Assembly (NCBI GenBank): GCA_028829895.1
Contig: CM054180.1
Span: forward strand, 89,281,135 to 89,345,134
Reading direction: 5' to 3'
From: Sinotaia quadrata
Lineage: Eukaryota; Mollusca; Gastropoda; Architaenioglossa; Viviparidae
Length of the DNA: 64,000 nucleotides
Part shown: positions 50,301 to 61,823 of the stretch, one piece after another
Layout: each line of letters opens with the position of its first letter
Position numbering within the stretch: position 1 is the first letter of the stretch
Notes under the pieces: generated by a model
What the model was told of the DNA's origin: nothing
Seen by the model: only the letters and a program-made list of their open reading frames with translations
The model's database searches: none
Translations under genes and position numbers: made by a program

Positions 50301-51374
50301 CACTCGCTATCAATGTCCACATTATGACCCAATCCACCACTCTTGGGCCATCAAACATAAATATAAAATTTAAAAGAAAGCAGTCACTTTCCAAATTGGT
50401 GCTAATGAGCCAGAACAAATCTAAACTCTGACTTATTTAAATCTAAACTCTGACTTATTTAAAACAAACACAGTTAATTTATAATACAATACAAAACTTA
50501 CCATAGAGCATCTATGGTAATATTCTAAAGTTTGAAAACATACACAATAGTTCTGTATGACAAAATAAGTACTTAAGTTCTAAATAATTCCAGATTGCTC
50601 TCTTTCCAGAAGTGTTATGGACAGAGCACTCTGCCTGTAGGTCAAGAGTAAAAATGAATATTTAGCAAATGAAACAATTTTGGCAACCATTTCATGTTTG
50701 AAGACTGTGAACTCAAGCAACATTAGATTAATACAATTATATTGGTCATGCAAAACAACAAAAATGAAAAATTATGTTTAATGTCAAACAGATATAATAA
50801 AACAAGATGCATCTATTAGATGTTACATGCAGAGTAAATCAATGAGTCAAGCCAATGATGCACAATTTTGGAGTCATTCCATTATAGGACAAGTTGTTTT
50901 TTTATATGGCAATAATTCAGTGAAAAATAAATTATTAAAATCAACATTATAAATGTTAGTTAGTTATATATATCAAACTAAATTTCAAGCTTCAAACAAT
51001 AGCAGACATGCATGTGCAACTTTACTGGAGTAGGCATATCCTAAATCTGTTAAGTAAACAAAACAGTATGTATATATTTGTGTAATCTGAACTATTATAT
51101 GCTTATTTGTGCTTTTCAAAAGTATATGTAGGTAAAAATCAATTAATATAAATCTTCATCAATAATTAATAAAAATGTCAAAAAGAAATAATATATATAT
51201 TATATATGTCTACATTATAATATAGACATACAAAGAAATATTGCAACAATTATGGAATGTCAATGTGCCTATAAGAAAAAAAACAAACTTCCATTTATAT
51301 AATTACAGAGAAATGAGGAAATACAATATGTCAAAATGTTTTGAAAGAAGATGATATTAGTCAAAACAGAATAC
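50301..51374. other. Intron w3-w4, AT-rich part
   Basis: AT-rich. One 22-bp immediate duplication (aaatctaaactctgacttat, about 50417-50462). Nothing else recognised. Confidence 0.45.
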
Positions 51375-51503
51375 CTTCGCTGATGAGTCTGCCCCAGTGC
51401 AAGCTACCATTTCGCCATGACATGCTACGACTTTGGATATTAGCACGATTGACAGGAGCAAGAGACACACGCCGTGCGGCCATGTTTATTTCCTCTTGAG
51501 TGG
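51375..51503 (-). CDS. unc80: UNC80 exon w3
   Basis: 129 nt, phase 1 to 1. Acceptor ttctgccatctag, donor GTATTC. The translation includes AARRVSLAPVN and SMSWRNGSLHWGR, aligning with human ASRRLSVSPSC and the NYSFRRGSVWSVR region. It is basic and serine-rich, a likely phosphorylated disordered linker (inference). An in-frame alternative acceptor 9 nt downstream (caag before AGGAAA) would drop three codons. The upstream site has the better pyrimidine tract, so I chose it. Confidence 0.92.
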
Positions 51504-51929
51504 CTAGATGGCAGAAGCAAGTGCAGAGTACATAAGCTAATATCAGAGCATGCCCAAACTGTTAATGACACAACCTTAAAGGATTCATGGTACAAAGCTC
51601 AATCATACCATATCTCAGGTCACTTACATTTTGGGCATAACTTCAAACAACACTAATACCACTTACGTTTGGGGCATAACTTTCAACAACATTAATACAT
51701 TTCACAAAGAGAAAGATTACAAAAAGAACACAACAAAACCCACAAAACAATAGGGCAATGTGTGAGTAATAAAACATAAAACATGAAGGTGAATTAAAAA
51801 GAAAGTGTTATCAGTGATTAGCCAAGTCTTTAAATAAATATACACACACAAACACACAATATATACTGGCCAGAACCTAACATTTCTATATCATATTATT
51901 TCCTTCATATAACAAATGCACTGAACCAG

Positions 51930-52185
51930 GATATTTTTTTAATAGATTTTTGAATGATTAAAATAATTTTAGAGTAACTTTTATTACTACCAGTATTCTA
52001 AATTGATTATGACTCTTTTTGTGGATAAAATAACAGTTCAAACATGAATACTCATTTCTGCTCTCACTTCATAAAACCCCACTGTCTGTAAGGTGTCAGG
52101 TTTACTGGTCAATACCCTGCTGTTTTGATATAAATTAGTGTCATTGAGAAAGCTGCTCTATAAATAGTGGCCATCAAAAAAAAAG
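51930..52185 (+). mobile_element. PGBD4-like piggyBac 3' end fragment
   Basis: Matches 45080-45336 and the inverse of 33458-33720 (gatttttgaatga, aataacagtt-aaa, cataaa-cccac-tctgta-ggt, tggccatca). It ends at TTAA (52186-52189), the same boundary as the other two copies. No coding part remains. Confidence 0.8.
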
Positions 52186-52189
52186 TTAA

Positions 52190-53206
52190 TATATTCATGA
52201 ACAATTTAATTTTTACAAATATGTGTTTCTGAAATATGTCACAATATTAGTAAACATTTAGTAAGTATTATTGTCGCATATTACACAAACAATTCATAGG
52301 ATGCCTTACTCCCTTACTAGATGACAAGCAGTGAAAATAAATACCTGTACAATATATTCCATTAATATCAAATTTATTATTTTTTTAAATCTAGTTAATG
52401 TAAATGAAATCACCTAAAACACTTTGATGCACAGTGATAAACTGTACTTTCAAAGGTGTCAGCCTACTGCCAGTTTCTTAGCTGAACTTTGCCAGTTTGT
52501 GTAGGAGTGTATGGATACCCATGTAAGTATTTCTGAAATTCATAAATATCAATCTGATTTATCTAATAACTACATACATTTATAAAGGTTTTTTTTTTAG
52601 TTAAGGAAATGGATAGTCTGAATCTTGAATTCAAATCATTTAATAAATTTATATCTCATGATACAACAAGTCTGCCATTAAGCAACAATTAATAGTTAAT
52701 TATGGACAACTGTTTAGCATTATTTCTGAAATTTACATGTGAATGGCATTAGGAGTCAAACTCTGTCACACCATTTTGTAATTAGAATGGTTTTACTAAG
52801 CTCTTTTATGACCATGCATACAATACATATGTCAAATTTCAGCATTTCTGTTAGTTGTCTCTCCCAAGAAATCATAAACATATTTATTGTTTACATATAT
52901 ACTAAGAGCATATATGAAAAAGCAACAAATATGTCAGTGCCATAAAAAATGCTATCAATTGCATTCACAATATAAGTATTAAATAAGTGTTAATTAAGAA
53001 CAAAGTTAGAAGAGTCTTGCAACATCTGCTTACAAACAGTATACATCTTTCAAAAGAGTGATTATTGTCTTAATACTTGTTACTCTCTATATCAAAGCAA
53101 CTTTATAGATTGAATTAAAATTTTTATTTTAATTAAACCTTTGTGATACTTTCTTTTCAAAAATAAAATACATGTACATGTACTACAAACTAGTAATAAC
53201 ATGTTT

Positions 53207-53252
<46 letters not shown>

Positions 53253-53700
53253 AAATAGCGTAATCATTCCTCAACAATACTGGATACTCAAAACAGTGAA
53301 CCGTAAACACACACTCGGTATGTCCAACATACCTTACACTACTTCACACATTATTTTGCATCATATAAAATAAATAAATAAATAAATAAATAGAGCTATC
53401 AATTATTTTCTAATCAACAAACTCAGCTACTCCATACTCTTGGATGCAGAGGTTATAAATATTCACTTTAATAAAAAAAAATATTTAGATTTATAGCAAA
53501 ATATTCTCTACTACTGTGATAAAAATTCTAAGAGTCAAGCATACCAATAAATATTTGAGAAAATAATACAATATAAATAATTTAATTTGTGCTCTAATGT
53601 TACAAATCTTTTCTTAGTTTGCAATAGCATTTACAATTTACAATTTGTTATGCAAAGCTTGTATAAAATTTATAATCTTTTTGAAAAAAAAAACAATAAG
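52190..53700. other. Intron w2-w3, AT-rich with simple repeats
   Basis: Holds (AC)n at 53212-53248 and (AAAT)n at 53369-53392. No exon or transposon recognised. Confidence 0.5.
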
Positions 53701-53719
53701 CTGAATACATGTGATATGA

Positions 53720-54975
53720 ACAGTGAAAGATTAAATCATCCAAAAAGATACAGTCATTCTCTCTCTAAAATCCCTCATTCTATAGATTAAATCATCCAGC
53801 AAGAAATGGCCACTCTCTAAAATCTCTATATGATTATAGGTTAAAACCCACAGCAAGACAGTTACTCTCTCTAATCTCTTCCTCTGAATTCTCAATTATC
53901 TTCTCTCTCTAACCTTCCATCAGAGTTAAAGCTATCCACTCCATCTGAACCTCTACAGAATTCAAACTGTCTCTTTCCAAAATATTTATAGCTATCAATT
54001 CTCTTCTAAGAGTACTCAATGCACTCCCTCCTCTCTCTCCACCCAAGATGTTTCCAGCTATCAGCTCTTTCTCCTCCTTCCAAGGTGTTCACAGCTATCA
54101 AATCTCTCTCCTACTCCCTCTATCTCTCTCATTTTCCAAACTTGTTCACAGCTATCAACTTTCTCTTTTTCTCATCCACCCAAGATGTTTCATGGCTATC
54201 AACTCTTTTTCTCAGTCACCCATGATATTCCCAACTCTCTCATTGTCCCAAGTTGTTCAAAGCTATCAACTCTCTCTTTTTCTCATCCACCAAAGAGGTT
54301 TCCAGCTCTTTTTCTTGGCCACCCAAGATGTTCCCAGCTCTCTCTCATCCTCCCAAGTTGTTCACAGCTACAAATATATCTCTATTATATTCCCAAGATG
54401 TTTACAGCTATCAAGAATATCTCTCTCATCTTCCTAAGATGCTCACAGCTATCAAATCTCTCTCTTGTATCTTCCCAAGATGTTCACAGTTATCAACTCT
54501 CTCCCTCTCCCTCAACAAAGATATTAAAGCTATCAAGTATCTCTAATTTATCCACCCAAGATATTTCCAGTTACCAATGCTCTCTCTCTCATTCTCCCAA
54601 AATGCTAATAATTAATCAAATCTTTTACTCCATCTTCCCAAGGATATCAACTCTCTCTCACCACTCCCAAATGTTTCTCGCTAGCTATTAACTTTCTTTC
54701 ATCACCCAAGTTGTTTCCAGATATCAACTCTCCCTCACTTCTCAAAATGCTCATAGGTATCACTTTCACATTCTTCCAAGATCTTCTCTCTCTCATCCTC
54801 CCAAGATACTTCCAGAATCAACTCTCTCTCATCATCCTCAGATGTTTCCAGTTAGCTATCAACTTTCTTTAATCTTCCAAAACATTTCCAACTCTCATCT
54901 TCTCATGATATTCAAAGGTGTCAACTCTCACATCCTCTCTCATTCTCCCAAGATGTTCACAGCTATCCACTAATG
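53720..54975. repeat. CT-rich minisatellite, about 25 or more copies
   Basis: Irregular units of about 35-55 bp around agatgttcacagctatcaac then tctctctctcatcctcccaa. The plus strand is strongly pyrimidine-rich, so the UNC80 transcript sense is purine (GA)-rich. Long open frames on the plus strand (up to 168 codons) are by-products of the missing stop codons in the unit, with no start or conserved domain. Confidence 0.9.
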
Positions 54976-55272
54976 TTGAGGAATGTGGCAGAACAATTAA
55001 GCGTGCTGCAGGACTACAAGAAGCAGGAAACATACAAAGCATAGTTATTCCAGGAATATTTTTTTAAATAGTTAGATGTGTGATTTGGGGGTCAAGGTTT
55101 ACTTGAATTTATTTACCGATTTACCAGTAATGAATTACAAAATAATAAACAGTTGGGAAAAGAAAAATGCAATGTACATGCTATATATTAAAATAGATTT
55201 ATAATATTCACATTCTGTAAATGTTTAACTTTTATCACTTACCTGCTATCACAATGATATTTACATTAGAAA

Positions 55273-55437
55273 TTAGGTACACAGCAAATCTGTAATGGTC
55301 TTAACATTGTCTGCATGGTCTGTGAAAGATCTCAAACAAAAATAAACATTCTTAAACACTTCCCTGCACTCTTCTGAAAGAGAAGGCAAAGGCTTAACAA
55401 ATCTGGGATCAGAGGTCAGAGGGACTGGACCAAATAC
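55273..55437 (-). other. Protein-like open frame past the w2 donor
   Basis: Immediately beyond the donor of UNC80 exon w2, the minus strand stays open for about 55 codons in the frame one base off w2's reading: FGPVPLTSDPRFVKPLPSLS, then EECREVFKNVYFCLRSF and a stop after DLLCT. Residue composition is protein-like. A second acceptor-like site (cttctctttcag) at about 55376 sits in it. I do not recognise the family. It could be an alternative terminal exon, intron-retention product or old retrocopy. Confidence 0.3.
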
Positions 55438-55624
55438 CTTCCTCATGCTCTTCAACAGCTGAATGGAGAGCTGGCTCATATGCAGCCAGCTGTGGCACAG
55501 GTACAGTAGTCATGGGAAAGTTTTCACGGCCCACTCGTTTGCGCTCTTCCTCAGCAAGAAGAGCACGTCTTATCATTTCCTGCTGCTGTTTACGTCGTGT
55601 AGTTGTGGCTGTTACTAGAGACTT
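55438..55624 (-). CDS. unc80: UNC80 exon w2
   Basis: 187 nt, phase 0 to 1. Acceptor ttgatgtttcag, donor GTATTT. The translation holds a charged, probably helical stretch with EEERKRVGRENFPMTTVPV, matching human EEEKKRLGREASLITAIPI, followed by AYEPALHS (human CYEPTCTP). The acidic tail EEHEE corresponds to the human EEEVEE region. Beyond the donor another frame stays open for about 55 codons (reported separately), which raises the question of an alternative end to this exon. Confidence 0.95.
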
Positions 55625-55868
55625 CTGAAACATCAAGCAAAACATGTACATGTACAAGAAGTTGTATGCTAAGAAAGTGAATACAAACATATATCTTTTC
55701 TTAGTTTCATATTGTTGTTTATGCTGCCAAAAATTAATGTTTCAAGTACAAAATCAGTGAATAAAACAGTCATCACATCATAGAAGATTCATAGAAGATA
55801 TGACAACTGTTCATAACTTAAAAAGGACAACTTAAACATTTTAAATGTTGATCAAACTTAAAATAACA

Positions 55869-55936
55869 CACATGCACGCATGCGTGCAGGCAGACACACG
55901 CACACACACACACGCACACACACACACACACACACC
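55869..55936. repeat. (CA)n/(CG)n interrupted microsatellite
   Basis: acacatgcacgcatgcgtgc followed by cacacacacg-type repeats. Confidence 0.95.
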
Positions 55937-57219
55937 ATTTTGTTATTTAGTCATACATCTTATAGTTACCTATATATAAAAATGACACTTCAACACAAGA
56001 AACAATCTACTTTTTGATTGTGTTAGGTCATGATTTTTAGTTTTCATATAAATTATATAGGCATTACAAATGTCCATGCATGAATCATTAATTTCAATTC
56101 CACATAGAGTACTTGTAACAAACACTACAGTTGAAAAAATGGACAATTTTTTTTAGGACTTTAAGAAAAGAAATTGTGGAATTACTTTCCACATAAGTAA
56201 CTAACCAAAAAAAAAAGTAATAATTATGCATGATGCTTCATAATTGCAACACATCAATACTACAAGAGGTTTTTGAGACCAATAATTTAAAATGTGGAGA
56301 AACTTTGCTTCTTTTTTCAGTCCATTTCCAACTACATGTAGTTTATATAAATAAGATTAGCAACTGTTGTCACATAATGGTATTATGTAGTCACACTTTC
56401 CTCTTAAGCTAGAAATGGTCTACTCCCAAAGCCTATCTGTAGGGACCGATGCACCCTACCTGAGGGCTGGAATATGGCCCCAATTAGTATTATAACTGTA
56501 TTCAAACTGATCATTCAGAACACTGCATGACACAAAAACTCTGACAACCACCCATCCCAATGTTGAAATGACAATTCACATTTAATTCTGGAAAGAAAGT
56601 TCTAAAAAGAACTTTGTATTCTGAATTTCTTAGCAGAACAAAATATTATAAGTATATAGTGTCTAAAGACACAAAACGAAAATACAGATCATAAGGCAGT
56701 GAATGAAAGGTATTTGCAAATCTGGGAAGAATAGTGTTCACAAGAAAACTCTGAGATGCATCATCAGCTGGTCATTCTTTAACCTTTGTCTTTTGAATAA
56801 GAGTTAGAGAAAGAGGAAAACAATCAGGGGAATCAAATTGATAAATGAGCTACTTGTTTTCAAATAGCTACCATTTGGTATCAGAGATATTTACTAACAG
56901 TTTGGAAAGCTATCAATTACATGTACTGGTTTCAGCCGGAGATTTTCCAGCAATATCAAAGTTCTTCTCTAGTTCAACATGATGGTTTTACCACTATCAT
57001 CATACCTGATTTCCGTGTTAGTCATGAGGTAAAATCAAGTCACCAGCTCATTGGTCATTTAGGCCACTTTTCACTCTCTTTTGTTAAAGTTGTGTCATCC
57101 AGGTGTATTTGCTACTATAAAGAGTATCAAGATTATGCTGAAGAAAGTACTGGGTTGCAATCTCAATAATTTTCTGGAATCATGATTTTTTTTTATCTGG
57201 ATCACCATCAGTAGTGAAC
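55937..57219. other. Intron w1-w2, unclassified part
   Basis: Mixed AT-rich sequence. A plus-strand frame at 56921-57169 has no family features. No exon seen. Confidence 0.4.
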
Positions 57220-57383
57220 ACAGTAAACAGTTTGATCGAAGCCATCAACTTTTGGTAATATTCAGAAACTAGTTTGACCAAAGTCATCAATGCTATTCCT
57301 GATAATACACAATTATATGTTTGATTAAGCAATCAACACCAGTCCTAGTAATATACAATTAGTTTGATCAAAGACATCAATAC
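57220..57383. repeat. tttgaccaaagtcatcaa minisatellite, left part
   Basis: Units of about 55-60 bp: agtttgaccaaagtcatcaa, then attcct-gtaataca. Interrupted at 57384 by a TG...CA element and resuming at 58908-59110 with the same unit. Confidence 0.85.
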
Positions 57384-58902
57384 TGTGAAGATATATTAAA
57401 ACAAATTATGTATTTCTGATAACCTTTCATATTATTAACTGTTTCTTTCATATATGGGTTTTTCCACAACCTTGTGTACCCATTGAGAAACTTCCATTAA
57501 GGATTAAAGCTTAGGCCAGAAAATAGTTGTTTATGAGTTCAGGGAAATTAAGTTAGATCACAGGTGAAGGTCACACCAAAAACTGGATACTAACTACCCA
57601 TGTATGGTCATTTGCGTACCGGGCAATGATGTAGCACTAAGATGTTAGTTGACCTTTATTTCATTGACAAAACTGCCTGAATGAATTGGCTCACGTCAGA
57701 TGCGCCAATCAAGAGATAGTGCCCAGGGGTGATAAGCTGCGTCCACCGATGACTGTGCCTAAGAAAACACATAGTGGTAATGCCTTGATTTTCTCTTTTC
57801 TTGTTGAAATGATTCTACGTATTTTGTATTGTAAATGTGTGTAGAATATTCTTATGAATTTTATTGCTACTGATATAATATATTTTTCTTACAGAAGCTA
57901 AAGTGGCGTAGTGATATTACATTTGCAATAGTGGAGAGAATCACCACCTGTATGTAATTGTGTTACTGTTGATTAATTGTTATCATGGGAAGAGTTAACA
58001 TGCGGTGCATGGTCACTAGCTAAATTGTATTATGAGCAACTAGAGAGTCATGAAGGAAATATATATTGTAAAGATTTTATGAATTTCCAAGTAATGTAAA
58101 CTATGAATTAGTGAGATTGTAAAGAGTGATTATCACTGCCGCCACAAAGCCCATAAAGTCATTATCACACGCGAAGCTGTAAAATAAATAACCATGTATT
58201 TTCCAGCCGGTCCTGAGGTTCACTCTTAACTCCGACCTTGATTGCTAAACACTATTCGATGGGAGTCCATTCTTACTGATGCAAGGAGCCCAGAACTACC
58301 AAGCAAGCGAGCATCTATGCTGAATCTTTATCGCAGCCTTGTTGAACCGCGAGGGACTGCCAAGGTTGTCACGGTGATGTCAGCGTGTGTCGGAATGAAC
58401 GACAACAACTGTGTAATCGAAGTTAAGTCAAAGAACTATCAGGAATAGACTCTTATGGTGTGGACAGTAAAACTGACTTACTGGGTTGCACGATATCACT
58501 CTATTATTCACGGAAATCAAATTGTTCATTTTCTTGTTTTCAAATTTAATTTTATTGTTATTAAATTTTATTGTTAATTCTCTTAATTGTTATCTCGCTA
58601 TGTTATTACATAAGTGCATGTAATCGACCCTGATTGCCAACTGGGGGCTGAGCCAGAGATAAAGGAATAAAGAATTATAAATACTAATCTATAAATAAAG
58701 GGGAGATAACATTGTTGGCAAAGAAGTCAACTAACTTATCCGACTAAGTGTCGTGAACAATCAGGTTGAGATTGTGGCATTTGAAAGGGAGATAAGTTAG
58801 GCAAGTCTGACTGTAGCTGTTAGGGATTATCTAATAAATTAATGTTGATAATTGGTGCCTGAATTAGGACAGGGTCATTAAAGGAAAACTGGACATGTGA
58901 CA
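57384..58902. mobile_element. Probable solo LTR, family L2 (1.52 kb)
   Basis: Starts TGTGAAGATA and ends ACATGTGACA, with exact 5-bp flanks aatac at 57379-57383 and 58903-58907, as expected of LTR-retrotransposon integration. It interrupts a minisatellite that continues on both sides. It is GC-richer than the flanks and has no retroelement coding domain. The 68-codon plus frame at 58242-58448 has no recognisable domain. Confidence 0.8.
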
Positions 58903-58907
58903 AATAC

Positions 58908-59110
58908 AATTCCTGGTAATACAAAATGACCAGTTTGACCAAAGTTATATTCCTGGTAATACAATATGAGTAGTTGACCAAAGACATCACTAACATTCAT
59001 GGTAATACAAAACGACCAGTTTGACCAAAGTTATATTCCTGGTAATACAATATGAGTAGTTTGATTAAAGTCATCAATAACATTCCTGGTAATATATAAA
59101 GACAATTTTG
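58908..59110. repeat. tttgaccaaagtcatcaa minisatellite, right part
   Basis: About four units continuing the array at 57220-57383 (attcctggtaatacaa, tgaccagtttgaccaaag). Confidence 0.85.
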
Positions 59111-59381
59111 AAAAAAATGATCAGTACCATTCTAGCAATAATGACAAACTTCTGGAGATTTAGCAACATTTTCAAGTAAACAATTTTAAATAATTTTAAA
59201 TAAAATTTTCATTAAAAATTTTAAAATAAATAATTTTCATTAAAATGTTTAAAGTGAACATTTTTAAGAATCCTGTTGATAAAATGGTTTGTGAAATGAC
59301 TATAATGTATGCTATAGATCCAAACAGCTAATAGTTTCTTGGTTTGGCTTAGACCAATGGACTATATCTGGATTTCTGCAC

Positions 59382-60984
59382 TGTTACGTTTCCAGTATTT
59401 ATTTAGAGACCCTGCTTAGGAAATTATGGAAACTTTAATTTACTATTTAAATTAATTCCTTCTCGTTTAACCTAAACAGACTGGTTGCCCAAATCATCAT
59501 TTGACTAACTTAAAAATGTGTCATGTAGTGCGGACAACAGATTTACAAACTGACAATTTGCGTACAAAGCTGGCTTGGAGTCGTTAAATTCCTCTAAATT
59601 AATATGCATTCGTTCTGTCATTCAGCTCATTCGCCCCCATCCAAACCAAGAGTATCTATAGGTCTATCATGCATAAAAATATACTACAAAGAGGATTAAC
59701 AATTAAAATTAAGATTTAATAAGTTTAACAATTTAACAAATAGTCAATACGAGCGCGAAGTCTGATTCTAAGCCTCGGCTATTTAACGTGCTAAATGTCA
59801 ACGAGAGAATTGCCTTGAAAACAGTGTTCATTTGATTTCGGTACACCAAGCAATGACTTAGCTTGTGAAAGTGGCCACGTGTTCGAATCCAGTCCAGACC
59901 AGTCTACCTCACTTGTCTTCCCTCAGCAAAGGATGCATACAGCATAACAATAGAACTGTCTTTCAGTGTCACGCTGAATGGAATGGTGAGTATAGACAGA
60001 CGTGCAAACCTGCGCATCGGCACTGTCTCAATATGGTAATAGGACAATAGTGGATTCAGCTCACTCGTAGAGCTTAAACAGGGCTTTTGTAGAACAAGGA
60101 TAAAAACCGACCTGAAAACAAGAATGTTTTCATAATCGTCTTGCGTTTAAGTTCGCCACCTAAGCACGATTAGTTTTTAAATGCTCGGGCTAGAAATTCG
60201 ACATAACGCGTCGTTTACAATTTAGATCAAAAATATAATCTCACGCGTGTTGCGTTTAACAAGCATGACCTATGAATTACCAAATATTTACAACGTTAAA
60301 ATTTAGAGTTCATACAAAAGGGACAATTCAAACTAAGCAAAGTGCTTTACAATTTACATTAAAATTCACACGCAATAATTTGAATTACAATAGAAAATTC
60401 ATGTCGGGCTCAGGCACTCCTGGCTCTAGTGAATTTAAAGTTATATAAATTAAAGTTACAATGGGAAAAGAGTTACAATGATTTATATACAATAACTTAT
60501 AGGGTTTTATCATTTATCAACGAACCGTGCTTAAGCTACTGTGGCAATGCATAGCACAAAAATTACATACATAGTTCAAGAATGCAAAATACAATCAATA
60601 AAAGTGGTACCTTTAGTGAGAAGTCGAAATGTTATCTCAGCAATCGCGTCGGCTGTTCCTCTGTGACTCAACGAATTAAGCGATGGCACGAAGTATCAGT
60701 ACTACGTCTATGCTTCTGGATTTCTCGGAGTGACTCTACAGAAACGCATTCCCCTATTTATCAGAATGTATAGAACGCATCACGTGACTGGTCACGTGGT
60801 ATGTAGTTGGTTCGAGAATTTAGACAATGGCCTAAAGTTACATAATCTCTCTGACCTCTTTGTTAGAAGCTTCTCGATACTGAAGTATCATGGGAGAACT
60901 CTAAACAAAGGAATTTTCAAATTTTGATGTTTGAAAACAAACAAGTGGGTCAAGGAGTCATGACATTTTTATCAGACTGTGACA
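59382..60984 (-). mobile_element. Solo LTR, family L1, copy 2 (1.6 kb)
   Basis: Inverted copy of the 40762-42341 element: on the minus strand starts TGTCACAGTCTGATAAAAAT and ends GGAAACGTAACA. Flanks tgcac (59377-59381) and tgcaa (60985-60989) agree in four of five bases, consistent with a decayed 5-bp target duplication. Diverged by many substitutions and small indels from copy 1. Nothing coding inside. Confidence 0.85.
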
Positions 60985-60989
60985 TGCAA

Positions 60990-61682
60990 AAAGGCAGTTA
61001 ACTCATACTGGACAGTAATAACCCATTTTGATCAAGGAGACTGACTTTATATTCCACATAAGCTACCAATCTTCAGTTGTTAGTCAACAGATTTAACATT
61101 TTGATACTTCTGTAAATGCTGCTGTCTTTTCTCGTGTAAAGTATATTCATATACAGTGCAATGTCTATTCAATTATCATATTAACTTCATCACATTTTCT
61201 ATGAAATATAAAAATATTCATATGTTCATATTATTCAATATAAATATACAGCACCTTAAACCTTGAATATTTCACTGTGAAATCCTGGATATGAGACTTC
61301 GAATCTCATTATAAAAAGTCACCAATACCATGTAATCTTCTCACCTTCTCAAGAGTGATTTAAATTTTCAATTGCCCAGTGCTCACCTAGAACCTTTTGC
61401 ACAAAATCACTTCTTCAACAAACAAAAGAATATATTCTTGACCTCATCATTCATGGTAAACAATTGAAACAGACTTCAAACCCTATTTGTAAACCATACT
61501 TTCTTGCATCTGAACTCTACTGAATCATAAGTCATCTCAACTTCCCAGCACTCCTAAAGAAGATGAAGGATTAAAGCAAGAAACATTTAAAGTGTAAACA
61601 TAAACTTCATCTAGCACAACATACTCAATATATTGCAACACCAATCCAAATGATCATGAACACAGTCAAAATGTTCACTTAC
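60990..61682. other. Intron w1-w2 next to exon w1, unclassified
   Basis: AT-rich with no recognised element. The donor of exon w1 lies at 61677-61682. Confidence 0.45.
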
Positions 61683-61823
61683 TGTCTCTTCTTGGTTAAC
61701 TGTCACTTCTTCAATTTTGGTCTTAAAGTGTGGCATCCATGGTGGATCAATCACAGAAAGGCTGGCTTTAGGGAGGCCAATGGTAGGTGAAGGTAATGTA
61801 AAATCAATGCTTGGTGGTGGTAA
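61683..61823 (-). CDS. unc80: UNC80 exon w1 (first in window)
   Basis: 141 nt, phase 0 to 0, 47 codons. Acceptor tgtgtag, donor GTAAGT. The translation contains PPPSIDFTLPSPT and IDPPWMPHF, matching human PPPSINFTLPSPV and FDPPWVPQC. It ends ...VNQEET and joins directly to the KSLV start of the next exon, as human NEDQ joins KSFS. The preceding exon (human block around WRFRYQVWPRM) is not in the 2.2 kb to the window end, which is filled by a dispersed repeat. Confidence 0.95.

Larger units (their letters stand above)
1428..61823 (-). other. unc80: UNC80 gene, internal part (13 exons)
   Basis: UNC80 is a very large cytoplasmic scaffold that, with UNC79 and FAM155A/NLF-1, supports the NALCN sodium-leak channel setting neuronal resting excitability (family knowledge). 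Seen here: thirteen minus-strand exons in the order of human UNC80, each with a GT donor and AG acceptor. The exon phases chain as 0-0, 0-1, 1-1, 1-1, 1-0, 0-0, 0-0, 0-0, 0-0, 0-1, 1-0, 0-0, 0-0. Total 1,431 nt = 477 codons with no stop. They cover the middle of the protein, roughly a seventh of its usual length. Introns range from 423 bp to about 13.2 kb. Gene start and end lie outside the window. The human comparison is from memory, not from an alignment program. Confidence 0.95.

Noticed and set aside
54019..54691. Overlapping plus-strand ORFs of 68 to 168 codons
   Set aside because: Products of a stop-poor CT-rich minisatellite. Same unit in several frames, no domain, no splice context.
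55020..55050. tRNA-derived SINE head (ggcagaacaattaagcgtgc)
   Set aside because: Slight box A resemblance only; no box B, tail or second copy seen.
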